In this document: one piece after another, positions 38,006 to 48,324 of the stretch
Layout of the letters: every line of letters starts with the position of its first letter
Numbering within the stretch: the stretch's first letter is position 1
Source: Salipaludibacillus neizhouensis
Lineage (GTDB): Bacteria > Bacillota > Bacilli > Bacillales > Salisediminibacteriaceae
Direction: 5' to 3'
Assembly (NCBI RefSeq): GCF_002886185.1
Contig: NZ_KZ614146.1
Coordinates: 3,465,495 to 3,529,494 of the forward strand
Length of the DNA: 64,000 bases
Translations under genes and position numbers: made by a program
The notes under the pieces: model-generated
The model's input: only the letters and a program-made list of their open reading frames with translations
Database searches by the model: none
What the model was told of the DNA's origin: nothing

Positions 38006-38044
38006 AAAAAAAAAGCACTTCAAAGTATAAATCACTTTGAAATG
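38006..38044 (-). terminator. Terminator after RNase J
   Basis: CATTTCAAAGT pairs with ACTTTGAAGTG across a seven-base loop and is followed on the minus strand by GC and nine T residues. It is 28 bases past the stop. Confidence 0.9.
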
Positions 38045-38071
38045 CCCATGATTGAACGAATTTTTATCTGT

Positions 38072-39736
38072 CTATACTTCCATAATAATTGGTAAAATGA
38101 TTGGTTTACGCCTTGTTTTAGCATATAAAAATGGGGTCAGAATGCCGGAAATCTCATTCTTAATTTCAGACCATTTTGTTGTTTTTCTTTCCATTAATAG
38201 AGTCAAATGGTCTTCTAGCATTCCTTGTGCTTCATTAATTAAATCGCCAGACTCACGCATATAAACGAACCCACGCGAAATAATACTTGGACCTGCTGTG
38301 ACCTTGTACTCTTTCATGTCTATCGTAACAACGACGACCACAAGTCCTTCTTGAGAAAGAATACGTCGATCTCTTATAACGATGTTTCCTATATCTCCAA
38401 TTCCGCTTCCATCAATATAAATATCTCCCGACGGAATTTTCCCTGCTAAAGAACCTTCTGTTTTATCTAGTGCTAATACTTCACCGTTTTCCATGATAAA
38501 ACAGTTTTCTTCTAAAACACCACAATCTTGAGCGAGTTTCGTATGCTGTTTCAACATCCGATATTCTCCGTGAATTGGCATAAAATACTTCGGCTTCATT
38601 AATCGAAGCATAAGCTTTTGTTCTTCCTGCGCCCCGTGACCAGACGTGTGGATATCGTTTAATGAACCATGGATAACCTCCGCTCCAACTCGGAATAGTT
38701 GATTAATCGTTTTATTCACACTTAACGTATTCCCCGGTATTGGCGATGCAGAGAAGACTACGGTATCTCCAGGGATAATCTGAATTTGACGATGGTTACC
38801 AAAAGCAATTCGAGAGAGTGCTGCCATCGGTTCCCCTTGACTACCCGTACAGAGGATGGTTACTTTATCTTTTTGAATTTTATTTAACTGTGATGAATCT
38901 ATAAATGTATCTTTAGGTGCTTTAATATATCCCAACTCTGTTCCTATCGTTATTGCAGACTCCATACTTCTTCCAAAAACAGCTACTTTTCGACCATACT
39001 TAACTGCTGCATCTACTGCTTGTTGTAGTCGATAAATATTAGATGCAAACGTTGCAAAAATAATTCTTCCATCGACAGAACGGAAAATCTGGTCGATGCT
39101 TTCACTAACCTTGCGTTCGGACATGGAGAATCCTGGAACCTCACTATTTGTACTATCTGATAACAGGCAAAGAACGCCTTCTTCACCTATTTTAGCCATT
39201 TTCGTTAAGTCTGCCGGGTCTCCAATCGGTGTAAAATCAAACTTAAAGTCCCCAGTATGGACGATGTTTCCCGCTGGCGTCTTAACAACAACTCCGAATG
39301 AGTCTGGAATACTATGTGTCGTTCTATAAAATGAAATAGATGTCTTTTGAAATTTAACAATCTCATCCTCATTAATTTCTCGCAAATCCGCTGTACGCAA
39401 TAAACCATGTTCTTCCAACTGTTTACTTAATAAACCTAATGCTAATTTCCCAGCATAAATTGGCACATTAATTTCACGCAGTAAATATGGCAGACCACCA
39501 ATATGGTCCAAGTGACCATGAGTAATAAAAACCCCTTTAATCTTATCTGCATTTTTAACTAAATACGTATAATCAGGAATAACTAAATCGATTCCTAATA
39601 ATTCATCTTCGGGAAACTTTATTCCCGCATCAATAATAATAATCTCGTCTTGGAATTGTACCCCGTAAGTGTTTTTCCCGATTTCACCCAATCCTCCAAG
39701 GGCAAAAACCGATGCTTGATGATTTTTTGTTTTCAT
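38072..39736 (-). CDS. rnjA: Ribonuclease J1
   Basis: A 554-residue metallo-beta-lactamase/beta-CASP nuclease, matching B. subtilis RNase J1 along its whole length. The zinc motif is HGHLDH (His73, His75, Asp77, His78). Further metal and substrate motifs are [35 protein letters not shown] and the end [10 protein letters not shown]. The enzyme degrades and matures RNA 5' to 3' and also cuts internally. In Bacillus, rnjA normally sits next to rpoY; here it stands alone between an esterase and a CBS-domain gene, so it may be an additional copy. The residue before the catalytic Asp is Leu where B. subtilis has Glu. Confidence 0.95.
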   Translation of the reverse strand: MKTKNHQASVFALGGLGEIGKNTYGVQFQDEIIIIDAGIKFPEDELLGIDLVIPDYTYLVKNADKIKGVFITHGHLDHIGGLPYLLREINVPIYAGKLALGLLSKQLEEHGLLRTADLREINEDEIVKFQKTSISFYRTTHSIPDSFGVVVKTPAGNIVHTGDFKFDFTPIGDPADLTKMAKIGEEGVLCLLSDSTNSEVPGFSMSERKVSESIDQIFRSVDGRIIFATFASNIYRLQQAVDAAVKYGRKVAVFGRSMESAITIGTELGYIKAPKDTFIDSSQLNKIQKDKVTILCTGSQGEPMAALSRIAFGNHRQIQIIPGDTVVFSASPIPGNTLSVNKTINQLFRVGAEVIHGSLNDIHTSGHGAQEEQKLMLRLMKPKYFMPIHGEYRMLKQHTKLAQDCGVLEENCFIMENGEVLALDKTEGSLAGKIPSGDIYIDGSGIGDIGNIVIRDRRILSQEGLVVVVVTIDMKEYKVTAGPSIISRGFVYMRESGDLINEAQGMLEDHLTLLMERKTTKWSEIKNEISGILTPFLYAKTRRKPIILPIIMEV

Positions 39737-40035
39737 AATATAATCTCCAATTTTTTTGTCTTTTAACTTATAAAACTTTTGTTTATTGTCTTTTCATTTT
39801 TTATAAATATATAAGTAGTGATGCTAATTAGACACTATGTATATTTCCCGCATATTTCCAATTAATGAATGTAAGTCAATTATACACTATACGACCACGT
39901 AAATCTTCCTTGCCTGTCAAAACAAGAAACTTCCACTACTAAAAGTCCGTAGAATTACGAATAACCTTCTATCTCAAAGCCTGACACATATTTTCATTCT
40001 ATTTGTAAAGTCTAATATTTAAAGGAGTGAACAAC
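39737..40035. other. Divergent promoter region, RNase J / CBS protein
   Basis: About 300 AT-rich bases separating two divergent genes. A TTGACT on the minus strand at about 39879 may be a -35 box for RNase J. No open frame or repeat is seen. Confidence 0.35.
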
Positions 40036-40491
40036 ATGAATCAATCGATAAGAAATTTAATGAGTAGCAACCCGGTATCCGTAACCCCGCAACAATCCAT
40101 TCAAGAAGTAGCTTCCTTAATGGAACAGAACGATATAGGAGCTGTCCCAGTAGTTGAAAATGGACAACTCAGGGGCCTTATTACTGATCGTGATATCACA
40201 TTACGTGCGACTGCACATGGATTGCAAGCTGACTCTAAAGTATCAGAATGTATGAGTAATAACTTAAGCGTTGCTGATGTAAATATGGACATTCATGAAG
40301 CCGCACAATTGATGGCTCAACAGCAAATACGCAGATTACCTGTTGTTGAAAACGATCAGTTGGTTGGAATGCTTTCAATCGGGGACTTAGCAACGCAAAA
40401 CGTCTTTCAAAACGAAGCTGGAGAAGCATTATCGAATATTTCTATCCCCACTCACAATGCAAACAATGTCGATAGAAATACATTAGGATAA
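40036..40491 (+). CDS. CBS-domain pair protein
   Basis: A 151-residue protein made of two CBS motifs (about residues 8-65 and 72-130), starting at ATG 40036 after AAAGGAG. The first motif ends GLITDRDITLRA and the second ends LVGMLSIGDLA. Stand-alone CBS pairs bind adenine nucleotides and act as energy sensors; Bacillus has several such proteins of general-stress type. The last 20 residues are polar and probably disordered. It is a single gene with its own terminator. The sulfate-permease relic follows. Confidence 0.92.
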   Translation: MNQSIRNLMSSNPVSVTPQQSIQEVASLMEQNDIGAVPVVENGQLRGLITDRDITLRATAHGLQADSKVSECMSNNLSVADVNMDIHEAAQLMAQQQIRRLPVVENDQLVGMLSIGDLATQNVFQNEAGEALSNISIPTHNANNVDRNTLG

Positions 40492-40509
40492 ATTAACCGT
40501 ATAGTATTT

Positions 40510-40532
40510 GAAGGCACTTTTTCAGTGCCTTC
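40510..40532 (+). terminator. Terminator after the CBS gene
   Basis: GAAGGCACT and AGTGCCTTC enclose a five-base loop and are followed by ATTTTGTT. It lies 18 bases after the stop. The SulP relic begins right behind it. Confidence 0.8.
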
Positions 40533-40534
40533 AT

Positions 40535-41182
40535 TTTGTTGGTTAGATGACAGTTCTCTTTTGGCCACACATATCAAGGGAAACTCCCTCTCCTTACGAT
40601 TATCATCTCTTGTAGCTGGATTTGTTCTTATGTTCCTTATCATAGCGCTAGGAAATATCGTCGTACAAATACCCATGGCCGCATTAGCCGGCGTTATGAT
40701 CATGGTTGCAATTGGTACGTTTGATTGGAGCTCATTAAAGAATATACACAAACTACCACGGACAGATGCAGCTGTTATGGTTGTCACTGTCGGAACGGTT
40801 CTCTACACCCATGACTTATCTAAAGGGGTCTTTGCTGGCGTAGTCTTAAGCACCATATTCTTTGCAATTAAGATTTCCAAGGTGAAAGTTGATTCGACTT
40901 TAGAAGGTGATTCTGTAAAAGTGTATCAACTGAAAGGCCTGTTATTTTTTGCCTCAGTAACAGATTTTCATAGACTCATTTGACTTCAACGAAGATGTAG
41001 ACAAGGTAATTATTGATGTATCTGAAGCTCAACTATGGGATGATTCTGCCGTAGGCGCAATGGATAAGGCTGAATCGAAATTTGAACAACGAGGCATTAA
41101 AGTTGAAATACGCGGCTTAGATAAACAAAGTTCAATTTTGATGGATAAAATAGGTGGCCTAAGTAAGGCTTCAGGTCACTAA
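40535..41182 (+). pseudogene. SulP-family anion transporter, truncated and frameshifted remnant
   Basis: The frame begins inside the SulP membrane domain and has no start. It keeps the last helices (IALGNIVVQIPMAALAGVM, IGTFDWSSLKNI, HDLSKGVFAGV) and then the STAS domain. An extra T in the run at 40965-40968 shifts the frame; past it the STAS domain continues as FDFNEDVDKVIIDVSEAQLW to KIGGLSKASGH. About two thirds of the transporter, including the substrate site, are gone. The family exchanges sulfate, bicarbonate or organic anions; this copy cannot work. Single-base damage in the remaining part suggests that decay is not very old. Confidence 0.9.
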
Positions 41183-41199
41183 TCACAGGTATTATCATA

Positions 41200-41234
41200 G
41201 AAAACGCAGAGGACTTTTAAAGTCCTCTGCGTTT
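41200..41234. terminator. Bidirectional terminator
   Basis: AAAACGCAGAGGACTTT is followed after one base by its exact complement, giving A and T runs on both sides. It serves the methyltransferase gene on the minus strand, which ends seven bases away, and the SulP relic on the plus strand. Confidence 0.85.
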
Positions 41235-41240
41235 TATTTA

Positions 41241-41873
41241 TTAGTTAGCTTTTTTAGCAACAACAATTCCTATAGGATAGTGTGCATCTGGACGTTTCAC
41301 TTTTTCAACGACAACTCCTAGCTGAAAATAAAAATCGACGCATTGAAATTCGAGCTCCGAGCCATTAAAAAGATCAATCAATTCTGTCTCCGTTAACTGA
41401 TGGTAATGGAAAGGTACAGCCGATTTTATTCCTTTTCCCGCTCCAAACGGTGTAGATAAGATCAGTATTCCACCTGGTTTAAGAAGCTTGTAAATACTAG
41501 ATAAAAACTCTTGGTCGTCAGGTACATGTTCAATCGTTTCAAATGACATAATTGTATCAAAGGTTCCAATCGAAGCTCTGAAGTTAGGATCCAGTACGTC
41601 ACCCATTTGAAAGGTTAATAGAGGATGATAATATGTTTTAGTAGCATATTCAATCGTTTCTTTATGAATATCAACACCAACCATTTCAGATATCACTTTC
41701 TTTTTTGCCTTTGCTACGATTTGACCTCCATAGCCAGTTCCACAGGCCAGATCTAGCACTCTTCCTTTTGCATAAGGAAAGGCAAAATAATACCTCGCCA
41801 GATGTTCCAAAAGCATAACATTTGTTGGCTTCATTTTTTCGGGGATAATTCTTTCCCCAGTATCCTCTAACAC
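41241..41873 (-). CDS. SAM-dependent class I methyltransferase
   Basis: A 210-residue protein with the SAM motif VLDLACGTGYGG near residue 39, motif II acidic residue in EMVGVDIHKE, and the later segments SFETIEHVPDDQEFLSS and LLKPGGILILSTP. It belongs to the UbiE/Coq5-like general methyltransferase class. The substrate is unknown. A GTG start at 41873 with GGTGA upstream fits best. It lies downstream of the inositol genes on the same strand but is separated by 130 bases and is probably its own unit. Confidence 0.85.
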   Translation of the reverse strand: MLEDTGERIIPEKMKPTNVMLLEHLARYYFAFPYAKGRVLDLACGTGYGGQIVAKAKKKVISEMVGVDIHKETIEYATKTYYHPLLTFQMGDVLDPNFRASIGTFDTIMSFETIEHVPDDQEFLSSIYKLLKPGGILILSTPFGAGKGIKSAVPFHYHQLTETELIDLFNGSELEFQCVDFYFQLGVVVEKVKRPDAHYPIGIVVAKKAN

Positions 41874-42004
41874 ATGAGATCACCGCTATCTATTATAGTT
41901 AACACTATTATATTAAACGATAAGATCCGTTTCCTTCAAGTACTATCCTTTTTCGGTAAGTGAAAGTCATTTGTACTAAGTTACGAGCAGTAGGTAATCG
42001 ACAT

Positions 42005-42895
42005 TTAATCTTTCATTAAGCGGCAATCGATATAATTTCTTGCGATAAGTGCATACTCTAGCGGGTGAGCTTTTGCCGGGTCTTGTTCTGCTTCAATCAC
42101 AATCCACCCTTTATAATCTGAAGCAAGCAGTTCTTGATAGACTTGGACAAAGTCTAAGTCTCCATCTCCCGGTACAGTAAACATGCCGTGCAAAAATGAA
42201 TCTAAAAAGGATTTCCCTTCTTTTACACATTCCTTCATCTTATTCGTTCGAATATCCTTAAAATGAACATGTTTAATTCGATCCATATGTTTTTTTAATA
42301 GATCCATATAATTGTTATCAGATACGAAAATATGTCCCGTATCATATAACAAATGCACGTGCGCCGGATCGGTATTTTCCATGAGGCGATCGACTTCTTC
42401 TAATGTTTGCACCCCTGTACCCATATGATGGTGAAAAACGAGTAGTAATCCATAATCTTCAGCCATCTTTCCTAATGTATTTAAACCTTCACAAAGCTTT
42501 TGCCATTCTCCATCATTAAAATAAGGTTTTTCTTCAAAAACATTTTTACTTGTTCCTTGAATGCTGTATGACTGCTCTGAAACAACCACGGCACTTGCTT
42601 GGACGGCTTTCAGATAAGCACAAAGTTCATGAAATTCTTTGGATGCTTCTTCAATACCATCTCGAATAATATAACTACTAAACCATTTTGAGGCGACTTT
42701 TAAGTTACGCAGTGTTAATTCTTTGTTTAATATTTCGGGTTCCGGAAAGAAGCCACCTACTTCGGTGCCGTCAAAACCTGAAATATATACATCTCCTAGT
42801 AAGTGAGACAGGGTCGTTTCCTTACCGATCTCAGGGATATCGTCATTTCTCCAACCGATCGGCGCGATGCCCCATTGAATATGCTCTTGGCCCAT
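42005..42895 (-). CDS. iolE: Myo-inosose-2 dehydratase
   Basis: A 296-residue TIM-barrel enzyme of the sugar-phosphate isomerase-like class. IolE removes water from scyllo-inosose to give 3D-trihydroxycyclohexane-1,2-dione. Recognisable segments are [17 protein letters not shown] at the N-terminus, [20 protein letters not shown] near residue 155, [10 protein letters not shown] and VHFKDIR, which carry metal ligands. The length equals that of Bacillus IolE. It is the last gene of the iol run and starts 18 bases after iolD, with GGAGG in front. Confidence 0.95.
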   Translation of the reverse strand: MGQEHIQWGIAPIGWRNDDIPEIGKETTLSHLLGDVYISGFDGTEVGGFFPEPEILNKELTLRNLKVASKWFSSYIIRDGIEEASKEFHELCAYLKAVQASAVVVSEQSYSIQGTSKNVFEEKPYFNDGEWQKLCEGLNTLGKMAEDYGLLLVFHHHMGTGVQTLEEVDRLMENTDPAHVHLLYDTGHIFVSDNNYMDLLKKHMDRIKHVHFKDIRTNKMKECVKEGKSFLDSFLHGMFTVPGDGDLDFVQVYQELLASDYKGWIVIEAEQDPAKAHPLEYALIARNYIDCRLMKD

Positions 42896-42913
42896 ATATA
42901 TCCTCCATTCTTT

Positions 42914-44827
42914 TTAGTACTTCTTCGCTTTTTCAAGCATTTTTTCCTTGAATTTATATGCCTGCTGGATACTTTCTTTTTCAGAGACTTCTGCTACACC
43001 TAAATTCCACCAGCTGCCTTCATAACCGTCAGACATTGTTTTAGGTAAAACTTTCATTTCGATCAACGTGGATGTTTCCTGTTTTTTGGCATCTTCCAGA
43101 GCAGCTATTAACTCTTCTTCCGTATTTGCCCGATAGGTTTTCGCCCCGTATCCTTCCGCAACTTTGGCATAGTCTATGTTTAACACCTGGTCATCTGCCG
43201 TGCGAAATTCACAATTGTAGCTTCCCCCGCCATGAGCCATTTGAAGATTGTTAATACAACCATATCCAGAGTTATCAAACAGAAGGACGTTAATCTTCGT
43301 ATTATATTGAATGGCCGTAATTAATTCAGAATGAAGCATCAGGAAACTTCCATCTCCTACCATGGCATACACTTCTTTTAATGGTTCCGCTAATTTTGCA
43401 CCCAAGGTTCCAGAAATTTCATATCCCATGCAAGAGTACCCATATTCTAAATGATACGTGTTAGGAACTTCTGATTGCCACAAACGCTGTAAGTCACCTG
43501 GTAGAGATCCTGCTGCGCATACAACCACACTATCCTTATCTATCGTTTCATTAATAGTCAGAAGTGCTGTTGTCTGCGGAAAGTTCGTATTCAATGTATC
43601 TGCGTAGCGATTCAACTTTTCTTGCGAGAATTGCCCTTTTACTTCTGGATCAAAGTTGTCTCGATCATAGGTGATATGACGAAGACGGTTTCGCTCTCCC
43701 GCCCACTCTTCTTTTAATTCTGGGAGGGTTGAACCATGAGAACTCTTATAGCCTTCCAACATGGGTGTTAACTTTTCAAACGTTATTCTTGCATCTGCTA
43801 CTACTTGGAAAGCATCCAATTTCGAAGCTTGCATCCTGCTGACGTTAATATTTAAGAATTTCGTGTTTTCAAAATTGAAAACCGTTTTAGATGAGGTTGC
43901 AAAGTCCGTATATCTCGTTCCCACACCAATTACCAAATCTGCCTGACGAGCAGCTTTATTTGCCGCCAATGTTCCAGTGATTCCAAGGCCACCTAAATTT
44001 TTTTTAAACGTGTGCTCTATTGCTGATTTTCCTGCCTGCGTTTCTGTAAGTGGGATATCATAGGCTTCGGAAAACGCCATAATTGCTTCACGGGCCTCGG
44101 AATATTTCACTCCCCCACCTACTACAATCAGTGGCTTTTTGCTTTGTTTGATTAGTTCGGTAGCTCCTTTTAGTTCTCTTTCTACCGGTTGCTTCCGATC
44201 GATATAATGTACACGCTTCCGGAAAAACTCTTTGTCGTAGTCGAAGGCTTCCCCTTCTACATCTTGAGAAATACAAATCGTTGCTGGACCTGATCTCGCT
44301 GGATCCGTCATCACTTCAAATGCTCGGATAAGACTAGACATTAACTGCTCCGGCCGTGTAACGCGATCCCAATAACGAGATACTGGCTGCAGTGCATCAT
44401 TGGTTGTAATAGCTGTACTGTGCTCTTGTTCAAATTGTTGGAGTACCGGATCCGGCTGACGTGAGGCAAATGTATCCGCTGGTATGAGTAAAACTGGGAT
44501 ATTGTTAGCAAGCGCTGTTGCAGCTGCTGTCACTAAGTTTGCGGAACCAGGTCCACTTGATGTCGTTAAAGCATATATCTTTTTGCGAAGTTTTTGTTTA
44601 CTGTAAGCAATCGCAGCATGTGCCATTCCTTGTTCGTTTTTCCCTTGAATCACTTTTAAGTGTCCAGCATCCTGTTCTAATGCTTGCCCAATTCCTAAAA
44701 CGTTACCATGACCAAAGATGTTGAAAACACCTTCTACAAACGGGAATTCTTCACCATCTATATGCACATATTGTTGATTTAAAAATTTAATGAGTGCTTG
44801 CGCTGTTGTCAAACGGATCTTTTCCAT
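42914..44827 (-). CDS. iolD: 3D-(3,5/4)-trihydroxycyclohexane-1,2-dione hydrolase
   Basis: A 637-residue ThDP enzyme that opens the ring of the dione made by IolE to give 5-deoxy-glucuronate. The N-terminal domain holds GNVLGIGQALEQ and KNEQGMAHAAIAYSKQ with the cofactor-activating glutamate. The C-terminal ThDP motif is GDGSFLMLHSE to LLFDNSGYGCIN. Length and motifs are specific for IolD rather than acetolactate synthase. It is preceded by AAAGGGGTG and follows iolC by 13 bases. Confidence 0.95.
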   Translation of the reverse strand: MEKIRLTTAQALIKFLNQQYVHIDGEEFPFVEGVFNIFGHGNVLGIGQALEQDAGHLKVIQGKNEQGMAHAAIAYSKQKLRKKIYALTTSSGPGSANLVTAAATALANNIPVLLIPADTFASRQPDPVLQQFEQEHSTAITTNDALQPVSRYWDRVTRPEQLMSSLIRAFEVMTDPARSGPATICISQDVEGEAFDYDKEFFRKRVHYIDRKQPVERELKGATELIKQSKKPLIVVGGGVKYSEAREAIMAFSEAYDIPLTETQAGKSAIEHTFKKNLGGLGITGTLAANKAARQADLVIGVGTRYTDFATSSKTVFNFENTKFLNINVSRMQASKLDAFQVVADARITFEKLTPMLEGYKSSHGSTLPELKEEWAGERNRLRHITYDRDNFDPEVKGQFSQEKLNRYADTLNTNFPQTTALLTINETIDKDSVVVCAAGSLPGDLQRLWQSEVPNTYHLEYGYSCMGYEISGTLGAKLAEPLKEVYAMVGDGSFLMLHSELITAIQYNTKINVLLFDNSGYGCINNLQMAHGGGSYNCEFRTADDQVLNIDYAKVAEGYGAKTYRANTEEELIAALEDAKKQETSTLIEMKVLPKTMSDGYEGSWWNLGVAEVSEKESIQQAYKFKEKMLEKAKKY

Positions 44828-44840
44828 CGTTTACACCCCT

Positions 44841-45827
44841 TTATATTGTATTATTTCCCTTAATTAATTTCTCTATCTCTTCTACTGTTGGCATCGCATC
44901 TGAAGAACTGTGTTTACTTACGACAATCGATGCTGATGCACTGCCATACTTCAATGCTGTTTCAATATCTTTTCCTGATACAAGGGCATAAAGGAAGGCT
45001 GATGCATAGGAGTCACCTGCACCAAATGTTTTTAACACTTTTGTTTTATATGCTTTACCACGGTACGTTTCGCCTGATCTTGTATAGGCAAAAGAACCTT
45101 CGACCCCATGCTTGATGACAACCAGCTCCGGAGAGTGCTCAAATAAGTCCTTGATTGTTTTTTCATTTACTCCTTCATGGTCAAGGTTTTCCATCATGTC
45201 AAACTCTTCGCGTGTACCGATCACAACATCTGATTGTTCAGCAACCTGTGTATAATAGACGGCTGTTTCTTCTTTGGATTTCCACGTGTATGGACGATAG
45301 TCCAATTCGAAAATAACCTTTACATGATTTTTCTTCGCCAGTTTCACTGCTTTAAGCAATGCTTCTCGAGATGGGCTTTGTGCCAATGCCGTTCCTGAAA
45401 CAAGTAATATTTTTGTCCGTTTAATATATTCTTCATCTACTTCTGCCGGCTCTAAATAAAGATCCGCTACTTGTTCTCGATACATAAGGATGCTGCACTC
45501 CTCAGGACTCTTTATTTCCGTGAAAGCCAGACCTACTTTGTGCCCGTCATTGTCGATGACCATGTTTGATGTATCAATGCCAACGTTACTCATATATTGC
45601 TCTATGAATCTACCATGCTGATCATTCGGTATCTTACCGATAAAACCAGCCTTTAATCCTAATTTTGAACTTCCGATTGCAACGTTAGCAGGGGAACCAC
45701 CAACATATTTTTGAAACGTGATGGTTTCTTCCATCGGTCTGTTGAATTCCACTGCATTTAGATCAATGCATGCTCGCCCAACTGCGATCAAATCAAACTC
45801 TTTATCTTTATTAAATAAAATAGTCAT
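44841..45827 (-). CDS. iolC: 5-dehydro-2-deoxygluconokinase
   Basis: A 328-residue PfkB-family kinase. I use the ATG at 45827; the ATG at 45839 overlaps the GGGGG ribosome site. It phosphorylates 5-dehydro-2-deoxygluconate. Family motifs are GRACIDLNAVEFNRPME near residue 18, GGSPANVAIGSSKLGL, and the catalytic TFGAGDSYASAFLYAL with its aspartate near residue 275. It lies between iolB and iolD. The matching aldolase gene iolJ is not in the window. Confidence 0.95.
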   Translation of the reverse strand: MTILFNKDKEFDLIAVGRACIDLNAVEFNRPMEETITFQKYVGGSPANVAIGSSKLGLKAGFIGKIPNDQHGRFIEQYMSNVGIDTSNMVIDNDGHKVGLAFTEIKSPEECSILMYREQVADLYLEPAEVDEEYIKRTKILLVSGTALAQSPSREALLKAVKLAKKNHVKVIFELDYRPYTWKSKEETAVYYTQVAEQSDVVIGTREEFDMMENLDHEGVNEKTIKDLFEHSPELVVIKHGVEGSFAYTRSGETYRGKAYKTKVLKTFGAGDSYASAFLYALVSGKDIETALKYGSASASIVVSKHSSSDAMPTVEEIEKLIKGNNTI

Positions 45828-45908
45828 AAAAATAGTCATCCCCCTTTTTGTTAGATTCTGTTAAATAAGTTGTTTTGTCTTTTTATTCTTTCAGCACTCA
45901 ATAAAAAT

Positions 45909-46724
45909 TTATGAGTTGATTATCCACTCGTGATCGGGATCATTATTGAACTTCCATACCCGCTTAGGACCTGCCATCACATTAAGATAGTAAGAAGTGT
46001 ATCCCGCTGGAACACCAACTGGATGATAGCCTTTAGGTACAATAACCATATCTCCGTTTTCGACTGTCATCGTTTCATCTAATGATCGATCATCTGTATA
46101 CACCCGTTGGAAAACAAACCCTTGTTTTGGGTCTTGTTCATGATAATAAGTTTCCTCCAACATTGATTCCTCTGGAAGATTATCCTTGTCATGTTTATGT
46201 GGCGGATAGCTAGACCAGTTACCACCTTCCGTAAATACTTCTACTACTAATAAGCTATTTGCAGAAGGATTATCATCTGGCAAGATGTTATGAACTAACC
46301 GTTGATTATTCCCTTTTCCACGGTGCTCAGGTTTAATATCAGCACCTTTTATAAGTTTTGTAGGCAATTGTTTACTAGATGGAGAATAACAAAGCGCTAT
46401 GCGAGCATTAGTCTCCGCTTTCACCTTAAAAATACGATTGTTTGATACATATACGCTGTCAGTTGGCTTCTTTTCAAAAACTGCATTACGAGTACCAATA
46501 CTTTCATGTGTTACTTCCCCGTCTGTAAAAGTAATTTTACCTGTCATTACAACAATACAACACTCCTGCCAATTTAACTCCTCTCTATAAGTGATACCGA
46601 TTTGAAGATCTATCAGTTTGAAACTAACGTACTTTAAATCAGAATTTTCTGAATTGATTTCGTGCAACAAAATTGCTCCATCGATGTTATTACGATTCAA
46701 CTTCTTCCGGAGTAAACTATCCAT
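45909..46724 (-). CDS. iolB: 5-deoxy-glucuronate isomerase
   Basis: A 271-residue bicupin protein, the same length as B. subtilis IolB. The ATG at 46724 has TTGGAGG nine bases upstream; the frame to 46781 has no site. The metal-binding cupin stretch is WSSYPPHKHDKDNLPEE near residue 175, followed by EETYYHE and the second half GYHPVGVPAGY. It turns 5-deoxy-glucuronate into 5-dehydro-2-deoxygluconate. Confidence 0.95.
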   Translation of the reverse strand: MDSLLRKKLNRNNIDGAILLHEINSENSDLKYVSFKLIDLQIGITYREELNWQECCIVVMTGKITFTDGEVTHESIGTRNAVFEKKPTDSVYVSNNRIFKVKAETNARIALCYSPSSKQLPTKLIKGADIKPEHRGKGNNQRLVHNILPDDNPSANSLLVVEVFTEGGNWSSYPPHKHDKDNLPEESMLEETYYHEQDPKQGFVFQRVYTDDRSLDETMTVENGDMVIVPKGYHPVGVPAGYTSYYLNVMAGPKRVWKFNNDPDHEWIINS

Positions 46725-46806
46725 TTTAATAAACCTCCAAGTATAAATTATTATTAAACCTTCTGCTAAACTAATTAGCATTTTAATCGACAGGTTTTAT
46801 TTTAGA

Positions 46807-48261
46807 TCACCAGCGAGCTGTGACCATTTTTTTGCGAGTGTAAAATTCAACCCCGTCTGTTCCGTTAGCGTGAAGGTCACCGTAAAACGAGTTTTTCCAG
46901 CCGGAGAATGGGAAGAATGCCATTGGAGCTGGCACTCCTAAATTAACACCTAACATGCCTGCATCAATTTCTTGACGGAACTTTCTTACGCTGCTTCCGC
47001 TGTCAGTATAGATGCATGCTCCGTTTGCAAACTCAGATTTGTTCGTTAGTTGAATAGCTTCATCCAATGTTTCTACACGAACGACGGACAAAACAGGAGC
47101 AAAGATTTCTTCTTTCCAAATAGTCATCTCGGTTGTTACGTGATCAAAAATAACTGGACCAATGAAATAACCTTCTTTTAATCCGAGAGTTTTATCGCGT
47201 CCATCATAAGCTAGTTCTGCGCCTTCTTTCTGACCAATTTCAATATAATCTTCTGTTTTCTTCTTATGAGACTCTCGAATGACAGGACCAAGGAATACAC
47301 CTTCATCAAGACCATTACCGATCGTAATGTCATCGACTGCAGACTTTAGTTTCTCCATCAATTTGTCTGCCACGTCACCAACAGCTACTGTAACGGCTGC
47401 GGACATGCAACGTTCTCCTGCAGATCCGTATGCAGCACTTACAATTTGTTGCACCGTAGAGTCAAGATCAGCATCCGGCAGTACGATCGAATGATTTTTT
47501 GCTCCAGCGAGCGCTTGTACTCGTTTTCCATAGTTGGCTCCTGTTTTATAAACATATTCCGCGACAGGTTGAGAACCAACGAAGGAAATCCCTTTAACTT
47601 CAGGGTTTTCGAGGAGACCATTCACCACATCGTGTGCTCCGTGAACGAGATTTAATACACCATTAGGTAAACCTGCTTCTGTAAATAATTCAACGAGTCG
47701 ACCGGCAAGTATCGGCGTCCGTTCCGAAGGCTTTAATACGAATGTATTACCGCATGCAATAGCTAGCGGGAACATCCAGCAAGGAACCATCATTGGGAAG
47801 TTGAAAGGAGTAATTCCGCCAACAACACCAATCGGGTAACGATACATACCAGATTCAATGCCAGTTGCAATGTCAGGTAACTGTTTTCCCATCATAAGCG
47901 TCGGAGCACCGGCAGCAAATTCAACACATTCTATTCCTCTTTGAACTTCTCCATAAGCTTCACTGTAACTCTTTCCATTCTCTTCAGTGACGAGTCTAGC
48001 TAATTCCTCCCAGTGTTCTACTAAGAGTTGTTGATATTTAAATAGAATACGAGCTCGTTTAGGAACTGCAGTATTACTCCAAGATTTAAAGGCACCATTG
48101 GCTACTTGAACGGCGCTATCTAAATCCTCACGGCTCGAGATTGGTACGTGAGCGATTGTTTGACCAGTTGCAGGATTAGGTACCTCTTCTGTTTTTCCGG
48201 AAGTTGATTCGATCCATTGACCTCCAACATAATTTTTGAGATAAGGTGTTTTTTCAGTCAT
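46807..48261 (-). CDS. iolA: Methylmalonate-semialdehyde dehydrogenase (acylating)
   Basis: A 484-residue CoA-acylating aldehyde dehydrogenase. The start at 48261 follows AGAGGAG by eight bases; the longer frame to 48324 is unlikely. The catalytic cysteine is in [11 protein letters not shown] near residue 283, and [11 protein letters not shown] and [12 protein letters not shown] are typical of the MmsA/IolA group. It converts malonate semialdehyde to acetyl-CoA and carbon dioxide at the end of inositol breakdown, and can also serve valine breakdown. The position between iolG and iolB supports IolA. Confidence 0.93.
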   Translation of the reverse strand: MTEKTPYLKNYVGGQWIESTSGKTEEVPNPATGQTIAHVPISSREDLDSAVQVANGAFKSWSNTAVPKRARILFKYQQLLVEHWEELARLVTEENGKSYSEAYGEVQRGIECVEFAAGAPTLMMGKQLPDIATGIESGMYRYPIGVVGGITPFNFPMMVPCWMFPLAIACGNTFVLKPSERTPILAGRLVELFTEAGLPNGVLNLVHGAHDVVNGLLENPEVKGISFVGSQPVAEYVYKTGANYGKRVQALAGAKNHSIVLPDADLDSTVQQIVSAAYGSAGERCMSAAVTVAVGDVADKLMEKLKSAVDDITIGNGLDEGVFLGPVIRESHKKKTEDYIEIGQKEGAELAYDGRDKTLGLKEGYFIGPVIFDHVTTEMTIWKEEIFAPVLSVVRVETLDEAIQLTNKSEFANGACIYTDSGSSVRKFRQEIDAGMLGVNLGVPAPMAFFPFSGWKNSFYGDLHANGTDGVEFYTRKKMVTARW

Positions 48262-48324
48262 TTTCATTTCTCCTCTCAGTAAATTTTTTAGTAGGATCTG
48301 CCTGGAACCAGGAAATACTATCAA

